Shown here: positions 1-6,079 of the stretch, one piece after another | How positions within the stretch are numbered: position 1 is the stretch's first letter | Layout of the letters: the number at the start of each line of letters is the position of its first letter | Source of the DNA: Clostridium sp. UBA6640 | Lineage (GTDB): Bacteria > Bacillota > Clostridia > Clostridiales > Clostridiaceae | Length of the DNA: 11,797 nt | Assembly: GCF_002455975.1 (NCBI RefSeq) | Contig: NZ_DKLM01000104.1 | Location: 30,669 to 42,465 of the forward strand | Direction of reading: 5' to 3' | Notes under the pieces: generated by a model | Told to the model about the DNA's origin: nothing | The model's database searches: none | What the model saw: only the letters and a program-made list of their open reading frames with translations | Program-made: the position numbers and the translations under genes

Positions 1-166
1 TTGCGCATTCCCTGCCATTAGTACAGTTCAAATAGTTAGATATTTTAACAGTACATGTTAATACTGATTTTATTATATCTACTGTATAGCCTGTTAAATC
101 CGCACTTTGTGCTCTATTTTCGCTTACCATTTTTAAATCCAAATCAAAATCATTATAATTTGCCAT
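1..166 (-). CDS. lanA: class I lanthipeptide precursor LanA, copy 1 (3' end off window)
   Basis: Partial gene. It starts at the ATG at 166-164 and runs off the left edge after 55 codons. An AAAGGGG Shine-Dalgarno lies about 8 bases upstream. The N-terminus MANYNDFDLDLKM carries an F-D-L-D box, the known LanB-recognition motif of class I leaders (FNLD in nisin). The leader then reads SENRAQS, followed by Ser/Thr-rich and Cys-containing sequence ending in NYLNCTNGRECA at the edge. Visible Cys are residues 38, 48 and 54. Ser34, Thr37, Thr39, Ser43 and Thr49 are possible dehydration sites. It is a close paralogue of the complete precursor at 295-525: residues 1-12 and KISNYLNCTNGRECA are identical, but the stretch around residues 22-29 differs. 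It is probably the last visible member of a lanB-lanA-lanA transcript. Family assignment is fairly sure. Ring pattern and activity are unknown. Confidence 0.8.
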   Translation of the reverse strand, partial: MANYNDFDLDLKMVSENRAQSADLTGYTVDIIKSVLTCTVKISNYLNCTNGRECA

Positions 167-191
167 TTTTAAACCCCTTTTCTTCTGTCTC

Positions 192-243
192 ATGTTATGC
201 TTAAAAATAATTAAAATTTATAAATAATGTTAAGCATAAACAT
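192..243 (-). repeat. inverted repeat between the two precursor genes
   Basis: ATGTTATGCTTAA (192-204) is matched by TTAAGCATAAACAT (230-243), 13-bp arms with a one-base bulge. The AT-rich interior may pair weakly. It sits in the 128-base gap between lanA copy 2 and copy 1, just upstream of the copy 1 ribosome binding site. No U-run follows on the minus strand, so a simple intrinsic terminator is unlikely. A processing or stabilising hairpin in the lan transcript is possible. Function is inferred only. Confidence 0.45.
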
Positions 244-294
244 AAGGCAGGTTTCTTATTTTTGTATTTCAGTAATAACTACTTATTATTTCTT

Positions 295-525
295 TTAGCA
301 TCTTGCTTGGACAGCTCCAGCCATTTTCTTATGACAAGATGCAGCTGGTCTATCTTTCGTTGGCATTGCGCATTCCCTGCCATTAGTGCAGTTCAAATAG
401 TTAGATATTTTAACCCAACAGTTTACTGCCGATTTTATTATCTCTACTGTAGTGGGTGGTATACTTTGTGCTCTATTTTCGCTTGTCATTTTTAAATCTA
501 AATCAAAATCATTATAATTTGCCAT
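295..525 (-). CDS. lanA: class I lanthipeptide precursor LanA, copy 2 (complete, 76 aa)
   Basis: Small precursor peptide, probably the substrate of the LanB encoded just upstream. It starts at ATG 525-523 behind an AAGGGGG Shine-Dalgarno, 54 bases after the lanB stop. The leader has the FDLDL box (residues 7-11) recognised by class I dehydratases. The C-terminal part has five Cys (36, 46, 52, 64 and the final residue 76) and candidate Ser/Thr at 21, 25, 26, 32, 41, 47, 56 and 63. Short Ser/Thr-to-Cys spacings such as S32-C36, S41-C46 and T47-C52 suit N-to-C lanthionine rings. There is no GG site. The leader end is uncertain: a cut after AQ (residue 20), shared by both copies, would resemble the PQ sites of Pep5/epilancin leaders, but this is inference. 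The core lacks a nisin-type ITS..CTPGC start and I do not recognise it as a known lantibiotic. The ORF on the opposite strand here is a shadow. Confidence 0.82.
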   Translation of the reverse strand: MANYNDFDLDLKMTSENRAQSIPPTTVEIIKSAVNCWVKISNYLNCTNGRECAMPTKDRPAASCHKKMAGAVQARC

Positions 526-579
526 TTTTTCCCCCTTTTCTTCTGTCTCATGGTTATAGTTAAAAATAATTAGAATTTA

Positions 580-3500
580 TTAATAATATTTTTCCTTCTT
601 TATTACATCATACAAGGTATGCCTTAACATACTATGCATCTTTGTTTCTACAGTCCTATCACCTGACAGCCTGTTACAACACATATGCATTATTGAGAGA
701 ATAATATCATCAGCACTATTAGTTAGCTTTCTCTTTGGATTAAATATTAAGTCTGATATATTTTTCACTGCATTCGTTCTACTATCTTCCATAAATTCAG
801 AAACTAAAATTTCTTCAAACCATTTCATATATTCCTTTCTTTTTTTGCTGTACTCTTTTCTATAATTTTTCTGTTCTACTACCTTGTCCAATATTTCCAA
901 CATCTTTTTCTTATCCAAAGTAAGATTGCATAGTAACTTACTCAAAGCCTCAAAATATACAGTTTCAAGCTCCTCTTCATTCTGTACATTCCTGCTTTTA
1001 ATAAAGTTAATCACATACTCACTATCCTGAAAAAACAAGTTTTCTATTTCTGATATAATATCAGCACCACCATAACGATTGTTTTCGCGTCTATATTCGT
1101 TTATTGACCAGAGCTTCAAAATGCCACAATCTCTCATATCACATAGCCACTGGTTCAATACTGAATATAATTTCACTGCCTCTTTCTGATCAGAATATTT
1201 TATTCGCAATCTAATATGCTTTCCCATTTCATCAGCATATCTCAAAAAGAAAAATTTGTTAATTTTCAAAGACTCCTTATTATCAAAAAACTGAACTAAG
1301 AAATCATTTTCCATCTCTTTATTGCAATAAATTTTCAAATATACCCACCCTTCTTGAAAAGGATGTATTATACGATTTTCATTTTGAAGTAAAATATTAC
1401 TACTTTCAATTTGAAGATTTTTGTTTTCCTTTACATAAAAGGAGAATACGAATTCCGATACATAAGCTTCCTGTTTTGTATTTAAACCCATATTGCTATT
1501 GAATAAATCTTTCTCTATACTACATAATTTTAAATATTTTTTTTCTTTAAATTCCTGATATAAGATTTCCAATGCAATTTCGTCAGTTCTATGCAATAAT
1601 AGTCTTTGATCCCCATTGCACATGTAAAAATATTCATCCACGCCATATCTTTTACTGCAAAAATCAAAACTTTTTTTAAATTTTTGAAGAGATTCTATTT
1701 TCAAATTTGCTTCTGTAAATTTCCATTTTGCAGGTGCAACAGTGACATCTTCAATTATTATTTCAGGAGAGTAGATATATTCATTTTTAAGAAAGTTATC
1801 CATTCTATCTACTATCTTTATTTCATCGTAACTGGATGATATATCTAGTAACAAATTAAATACTTTACTATTTATCATTGGATTAAGCATATTATTTGTA
1901 ACCATTTTACAAATTTTATTCCTTGAGATTGATTTCAAATATAGATTATCCTTACTATCTATACCTACTGCCAAATCAGACAAAAAAACCTCTGATTCTC
2001 TCTCAATTGTTCCTGGCAAGCCTAATGTCAAGAAATACTTATAATTTTTATTCCAATTTATAACATTGGAGCATCTCCCATAATTAGGCATCTCACGTAA
2101 CTCAACATACAAACATTCTTCTTCCTTATCCAACTTATCATAAATAGTATTATATTTTTCAAACTCATCTTCATCAAAAACACCATAAAATCGTTGAAAT
2201 GTTTTTCCTGCTGATGTTGAACCAAAGTTAGGGCCTATTGTCAAATGCATACCTTTATCACCTTTAGTAATTATAAAATTCATATCAAATGAGTTTTGAA
2301 ATCTTAGGTCACTGATCTTTTCATCACATATACCTATAAAGTCTTCTTTTGTTAAAATAGCCTTCTTTTCTCTATTAATTAATGCCTCTTGTACCTTTAT
2401 CTCAAAAATATCTTTAATTTTGTCCTCTCTAACACTAGTACTGCGATATGTGTCTTCATAATACCTTAACCCATCAAATCCACAAGGATCTATGATCTCC
2501 GTCAAAGGAACTTCTATATTGGTTCCATATTCTTCTTGAAACTGTTTTCTGAATTCGGCTAAAGGAGTATACACTTCTGTTTCCACTCCAATATTAGCAA
2601 TAAAACTTATAAATTTTTCAAGTTTTAATTTAACTTCTTTACTTAAAAATGGTTTATCTAGTCGACTTCCTGAGTTTACTTCTATGTAATTAGAAGCTGT
2701 TTTAATCGTTTTCATTTGTTCTAATATTTGATTTAGCAATTGTTCTTTATCACCTTTATCAGGTGACTCATATTTTTTAAAATCATTTTCTATTTTTTCT
2801 AACTTATACTTTAACTCTGATAATACATTGTATTTATCGAATATTTGAAGTATATGCTCTAACACATCTTCACAATATGCAGGAACTCTCAAATCAGTAA
2901 ATAGATATTCCTGCTCAATTAATGTATTTATTGTATTGCATATTCTTTCTTCATCTACATTAGGATAATGATGTCGTACTATATGTACAATATCCATATA
3001 GTTAACAAATTCTTGGGTGTTATCTCTAAGTATAGAAATTAAGTTTGTATATCTTATACTGGAATTTTTTTTCAGTGAATTACCTTCACCTGTTCCATAG
3101 TCAGAAAAATGTGGGTTTCTAACTCTGCAGTCCGAAATATAACAACTGCTATTCCATATCAGAGATAAGTTTTTTAATACTTCAAAATCTTTCTCAATAT
3201 CTTTTATCAAATTGAATGCCCAAAAATTATCAACTTTTATTGATTTTTTTGTTTTATCTAAATTAACAATAGATTTATCTGAATCAGCAAAACTCCCTAT
3301 ACAAACGTTTGCAAGTAATCCATAAGGGGTTGTCCTCGAAGATGCCCTTTGAAGGTATTTATATAAACTCATATAAATGCCTTTATCTTTTTTGCTATCA
3401 TTGTTCCTTCTCTGAAGTGCTTCATACAGTGAATAACTTGATACCTGTAAAGCCTCCTTAAAATATCCTTCTAAATTATTCTTTAGGACGTAATCGAAAA

Positions 3501-3597
3501 TCTCATTATAATTATCAATATTAACCAATTCCCTTGAAATCTTAACAGGCAAGGCTGGTGTTCTAATCATAAATAAGTCATGACATATGTACTCCAT
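580..3597 (-). CDS. lanB: full-length class I lantibiotic dehydratase LanB
   Basis: 1005 aa, close to NisB (about 990 aa). LanB enzymes use glutamyl-tRNA to glutamylate Ser/Thr of the precursor core, then eliminate glutamate to give Dha/Dhb. Glutamylation domain: FMIRTPALP (residues 9-17) and RASSRTTPYGL (84-94), whose R84 and R88 correspond to the NisB R83/R87 pair. C-terminal elimination (SpaB_C-like) domain: FFLRYADEMGKHIRLRI near residue 785-800, then a YRRENNRYGG motif. Near the C-terminus, H971 and R976 in HMCCNRL have the same spacing as NisB H961 and R966. All landmark residues I can locate are present, so it should be active. The start is set by a GGAGGG site (3605-3610) seven bases upstream; an internal Met at residue 10 lacks such support. 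It is first in the visible lan operon, with the two lanA genes after it. No cyclase domain is fused. Confidence 0.95.
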   Translation of the reverse strand: MEYICHDLFMIRTPALPVKISRELVNIDNYNEIFDYVLKNNLEGYFKEALQVSSYSLYEALQRRNNDSKKDKGIYMSLYKYLQRASSRTTPYGLLANVCIGSFADSDKSIVNLDKTKKSIKVDNFWAFNLIKDIEKDFEVLKNLSLIWNSSCYISDCRVRNPHFSDYGTGEGNSLKKNSSIRYTNLISILRDNTQEFVNYMDIVHIVRHHYPNVDEERICNTINTLIEQEYLFTDLRVPAYCEDVLEHILQIFDKYNVLSELKYKLEKIENDFKKYESPDKGDKEQLLNQILEQMKTIKTASNYIEVNSGSRLDKPFLSKEVKLKLEKFISFIANIGVETEVYTPLAEFRKQFQEEYGTNIEVPLTEIIDPCGFDGLRYYEDTYRSTSVREDKIKDIFEIKVQEALINREKKAILTKEDFIGICDEKISDLRFQNSFDMNFIITKGDKGMHLTIGPNFGSTSAGKTFQRFYGVFDEDEFEKYNTIYDKLDKEEECLYVELREMPNYGRCSNVINWNKNYKYFLTLGLPGTIERESEVFLSDLAVGIDSKDNLYLKSISRNKICKMVTNNMLNPMINSKVFNLLLDISSSYDEIKIVDRMDNFLKNEYIYSPEIIIEDVTVAPAKWKFTEANLKIESLQKFKKSFDFCSKRYGVDEYFYMCNGDQRLLLHRTDEIALEILYQEFKEKKYLKLCSIEKDLFNSNMGLNTKQEAYVSEFVFSFYVKENKNLQIESSNILLQNENRIIHPFQEGWVYLKIYCNKEMENDFLVQFFDNKESLKINKFFFLRYADEMGKHIRLRIKYSDQKEAVKLYSVLNQWLCDMRDCGILKLWSINEYRRENNRYGGADIISEIENLFFQDSEYVINFIKSRNVQNEEELETVYFEALSKLLCNLTLDKKKMLEILDKVVEQKNYRKEYSKKRKEYMKWFEEILVSEFMEDSRTNAVKNISDLIFNPKRKLTNSADDIILSIMHMCCNRLSGDRTVETKMHSMLRHTLYDVIKKEKYY

Positions 3598-3735
3598 TTA
3601 CAAACCCTCCAATTAAATTGTTATTAACTTATATTAAATCCAATGCCTATTGTCCTACAACTTTCGTGCATACTTTACAGATTTTGCCTTGTTGATAAAG
3701 CACAAATATATACAATAGTAATGCTTTAGACTTAA

Positions 3736-3776
3736 TTTTTATAAATAAATTGCATAATTCAATTTATTTATAAAAA
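3736..3776 (-). promoter_or_regulatory. perfect 17-bp hairpin in the putative lanB leader
   Basis: TTTTTATAAATAAATTG (3736-3752) and CAATTTATTTATAAAAA (3760-3776) are exact reverse complements around a 7-base loop. It lies about 140 bases upstream of the lanB start, downstream of the duplicated promoter-like modules. The stem contains only one G-C pair and no long U-run follows, so it is a poor terminator. A protein-binding operator or a transcript leader structure is possible. The structure is certain; the role is inferred. Confidence 0.5.
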
Positions 3777-3826
3777 GTTAGCCTAGCCCTATGAAATAAG
3801 GACTAATCCTCAAACTTCGTACAAAA

Positions 3827-3886
3827 AATATATAATAAACACTTCAAAACTTAAAGTTTAATCATATTTAAATATGGTAAATTACA
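3827..3886 (-). promoter_or_regulatory. promoter/operator-like module, proximal copy
   Basis: Read on the minus strand: ATATTTAAATAT palindrome, then AAACTTTAAGTTT (6-bp inverted arms around one base, 3847-3859), then TATATT (3832-3827). TTTAAG (3855-3850), inside the inverted repeat, lies 17 bases from TATATT and could serve as a weak -35. The whole stretch is repeated 229 bases further upstream with the same internal spacing. Initiation would leave a leader of about 220 bases before lanB. The -35 match is poor, so the promoter call is tentative. Confidence 0.4.
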
Positions 3887-4055
3887 CAGCGCAAATCGAT
3901 TGTAATATACAATATTATCTATAATAGGATAAATAAACCATAAAACTACTATATCATATAATAACTAATTTGAAAACACTTTTTTGAATTTATTATAAAT
4001 TTTGTAAAATAATTATGAATATGAACACTTCAAAAAACAAATTGTTATAGAGAAA

Positions 4056-4115
4056 AATATATGATAAACGCTTTAAAACTTAAAGTTTTATCATATTTAA
4101 ATATAATAATTTACC
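4056..4115 (-). promoter_or_regulatory. promoter/operator-like module, distal copy
   Basis: Second copy of the module at 3827-3886. It has the same order: ATATTTAAATAT palindrome (4093-4104), AAAACTTTAAGTTTT with perfect 7-bp arms (4075-4089), and TATATT (4061-4056) spaced 17 bases from TTTAAG (4084-4079). The inverted repeat is more complete here than in the proximal copy. Conservation of both palindromes and of spacing suggests a binding site or a duplicated promoter rather than chance, but AT-rich drift cannot be excluded. Confidence 0.4.
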
Positions 4116-4237
4116 TTTTAAAATTACATAGTATAAATTTACGTAACTATTCAGCTACATATATTCATTATATTACTTAATATTACATATTTAAATATTA
4201 TTTGATTAAATTCTTTTTTTTGTATGGTTGGTTAAAT

Positions 4238-4282
4238 AAAAAAATCCCAACTGTTAATTTTACAATTACAGTTAGAATTTTT
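4238..4282 (-). terminator. intrinsic terminator facing lanB (minus strand)
   Basis: On the minus strand, AAAAATTCTAACTGT pairs with ACAGTTGGGATTTTT using G-U wobbles, followed by a T-rich tract (TTTTTTTATTT). On the plus strand the same stem has C-A mismatches, so the element works for minus-strand transcripts. It begins right after the end of the IS66-type remnant and would stop its read-through into the lanB regulatory region. Confidence 0.7.
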
Positions 4283-4720
4283 CTATTTAATGCAACACAA
4301 ATAATAGGTGATTACACCTATTAAAGCGTTGTGATCTTGATTTCTTACAGCAATACATATCATCGAATTCTTGTAAAAGCATTTGCCCTATGAAGCTTCT
4401 AAAGGTTCCAAAAATTCTTTACTTAACTTTAGCCATACGTAAATTACCTTTCGCTAAATTATTATCAAAAGATATATCAAAGTCATACATAAAGGCATGT
4501 ATCTGTTCCTTATAGCCACTTAATCTATTGAATAAATTAAGATTCACACTTTTTTTTACCTTTTTTTGAGAATACAATTCAATATTTTTAGAATAATCTT
4601 CATTAAAACCTTCTTTAAGTATTTTATTATATTTAGCCTCAAAATCTTCAATTTTATTTGAAGGTAAAACAGAAAGTGTTTCTCTAGTTAGATTCACTTC
4701 TTTTTTAATTTCTATATATA
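4283..4720 (-). pseudogene. IS66-family transposase remnant (C-terminal part, broken)
   Basis: The frame ending at 4419 encodes the C-terminal region of an IS66-type DDE transposase: LNLFNRLSGYKEQIHAFMYD, then DISFDNNLAKGNLRMAKVK, matching the FDNNLAERDLRM.KVKQKISGTFRS signature. At the conserved Gln of KVKQ there is TAA instead, so reading stops. Past the stop the same frame continues RIFGTFRS, then a frameshift leads to RNQDHNALIG, like the family's C-terminal stretch, ending at a stop at 4285-4283. The recognisable part begins near 4720. The N-terminal half of the transposase, with its zinc-finger and catalytic Asp regions, is missing. The hydrophobic sequence further upstream in this frame (4721-4883) lies opposite another transposase fragment and is not real coding sequence. 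Non-functional. Confidence 0.8.
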
Positions 4721-4803
4721 AATATACTAGTTCCAAATTTAATGTACAAAAAATATAAATTGTCCTAATAATAACTATAATAAAACGCCAAGGATAAGTT
4801 ATT

Positions 4804-4938
4804 ATGGGAAGAAAACAAACTAAAATAACTACATTACACAAGTATACTTTAGAAAGTTTAATTAAATTAGAGCAAGAACACACTAGTAAATATTCTCGCA
4901 GGGCTCTTCGAGCTGTAATTATGCATTTACTTCTGTAA
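4804..4938 (+). pseudogene. N-terminal fragment of an IS630-like transposase
   Basis: A 44-codon frame beginning MGRKQTKITTLHKYTLESL, with an AAGGA site nine bases upstream of the ATG. The start and the SKYSRRALRAVIM stretch resemble the helix-turn-helix N-terminus of IS630-type transposases, which normally continues into a RYKGYS-like segment. Here the similarity ends after VIM and a stop follows four codons later. The fragment abuts the IS66 remnant on one side and the IS701-type remnant on the other, consistent with nested insertion and deletion. Family assignment is from memory of the motif and is moderate. It is too short to be functional. Confidence 0.5.
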
Positions 4939-5046
4939 AATAAAAATCTAAATTGGTAATGTTACCAAAAAATAAATATGGCATACTTTTGCTCACCCTG
5001 TTATATAAAAGTTACCACACAAATACACACACGGGAGGTAATTAGT

Positions 5047-5690
5047 ATGCCAAGTATTTATTTGTATTCATTAATAACGAACTTTACAACTATTTAAATG
5101 ATGTAAACTATGAAATGTCTAAACTACAATTTAATCATTTTTTCAATATTATAAATGGATTAATAAATCTTCCCAGCACTAAAACTTTATCTAAAATTGC
5201 AAAAAGTGTGGTATTTGCAAAAGATAAAAGTTGTATCTATAGATTCTTAAACCAATCTAAGTGGGATAATAGTCTTATAAATAGCAATACGATTAGTTAT
5301 TTTAATTTTTTTCTTGAACATAATACTAAACCTAAATCCGTAGGATTTTTGGTAATAGATGATACTGTAAATTCCAAGAAATCAGCAAAGAAAATGCAAG
5401 GACTATTTTATAACTATTCCCATATTGACAACAAAATGTCTGATCACACTATGTAGTTCCTTCGAATTTTGTCGTAAATGATAAATCAATCCTTTTTTAA
5501 TATTAACTTTATTACAATAAGGAACTTTGCAATGATCTAAATAAGAATTTTAAATCTAAAATTGATATTGTAAAAGATTTTATAACTTCTTTTAACACTC
5601 CATCTAATTATGAAAAAATATATTGTCTTATGGATTCTTGGTATACAATATATTATTACTTTCATCTAAAGCACGCTTTGTTAACTTTAT
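5047..5690 (+). pseudogene. IS701/IS4-type DDE transposase remnant (multiple frameshifts)
   Basis: The original start is probably the ATG at 5047 behind a strong GGGAGG site (5033-5038), giving MPSIYLYS before a frameshift. The main surviving frame then covers NNELYNYLNDVNYE and continues from 5115 as SKLQFNHFFNIINGL, with SVGFLVIDDTVNSKKSAKK carrying the first catalytic Asp region (IDDT). After YNYSHIDNK the frame shifts again: SHYVVPSNFVVNDKS, in-frame stops, then YYNKELCNDLNKNFKSK and YEKIYCLMDSWY, the family's second conserved block. No conserved sequence is clear past about 5690, so the C-terminal catalytic Glu region is lost. Not functional; no terminal inverted repeats were found. Confidence 0.75.
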
Positions 5691-5953
5691 AAAACTAGCT
5701 ATAAAAAGTTAAAATTAGATTGTTAATCCCTTCTTATATATTTTAATTTATATTACATTTATGATAAATTTTAGATTTAATTAACAGTTTCTATTAACAT
5801 CTTATAAATTTAATTTTTATCTCATATTTTAGTTTACTTTAAAATTTAACAGTCATAATTGTAATTATGTTAACTAACTCTATACAATTTGTCTGATTCG
5901 TCATTCCCTTAAATATGAAAATAAGTTTTAAATAATATATTTTTTACATAAAT
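5691..5953. other. AT-rich stretch without a recognisable gene
   Basis: About 260 bases between the transposase remnant and the patB terminator. All frames are interrupted by frequent stops. No promoter pair, hairpin or repeat stood out. It may be further decayed mobile-element DNA. Confidence 0.5.
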
Positions 5954-5988
5954 AAAAGGCCCTTCTTAAAATTGTAGAAGAACCTTTT
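5954..5988 (-). terminator. intrinsic terminator for patB
   Basis: On the minus strand AAAAGGTTCTTCT (5988-5976) pairs with AGAAGGGCCTTTT (5966-5954) over 13 bp, including two U-G wobbles, followed by ATTTATG. The plus strand has C-A mismatches at the wobble positions, so the direction fits patB. It lies about 90 bases past the patB stop. Confidence 0.75.
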
Positions 5989-6079
5989 TATTTACTTATA
6001 TTAATTTATTCTTATTTTTGCAACTTTTTAATTACTTTTGGCATCTTAGTTATTATTAGTAATTCTATGCTTCTATTAT

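Larger units (their letters stand above)
1..595. repeat. imperfect tandem duplication carrying the two lanA genes
   Basis: The segment at about 1-233 is repeated at about 366-595. The match covers the precursor coding region, the ribosome-binding region (AAAAGGGG in copy 1, AAAAGGGGG in copy 2) and about 60 bases upstream of each start. In copy 2 that upstream stretch reaches the last codons and stop of lanB. The offset is 359 bases at the starts and 365 bases further into the genes, because copy 1 has two extra codons in the variable patch. The simplest reading is that a unit with the lanB end and one lanA duplicated, then diverged mostly at the leader/core border. The left limit of copy 1 lies outside the window. 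Confidence 0.75.
3598..4237. other. long AT-rich non-coding region upstream of lanB
   Basis: No credible gene in about 640 bases. It holds, reading towards lanB on the minus strand, a perfect palindrome ATATTTAAATAT (4187-4198), two copies of a promoter/operator-like module, a perfect 17-bp hairpin and the lanB ribosome binding site. Base composition is extremely AT-rich even for this window. It is most simply the regulatory leader of the lan operon. Confidence 0.6.

Noticed and set aside
262..495. Plus-strand ORF of 77 codons overlapping the lanA copy 2 gene
   Set aside because: It is the antisense shadow of the precursor gene, with no ribosome binding site and no recognisable protein features.
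1606..1839. Plus-strand ORF inside lanB
   Set aside because: Antisense shadow of a well-supported 1005-aa gene. The Phe/Ile-rich content follows from Lys/Glu-rich coding on the other strand.
4303..4322. Perfect 8-bp hairpin AATAGGTG / CACCTATT with a 4-base loop
   Set aside because: It lies within the decayed 3' part of the IS66 remnant. It has no U-run and no recurrence elsewhere in the window, so no role is assigned.
4721..4883. Hydrophobic, membrane-like N-terminus of the 154-codon minus-strand ORF
   Set aside because: It is joined to the IS66 remnant by chance and lies opposite the IS630-like fragment and its upstream region. There is no ribosome binding site supporting its Met.
4953..4968. 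Short palindrome TTGGTAA-TG-TTACCAA
   Set aside because: A 7-bp inverted repeat between transposase fragments. It could be an IS end, but no partner copy was found, so it is not called.
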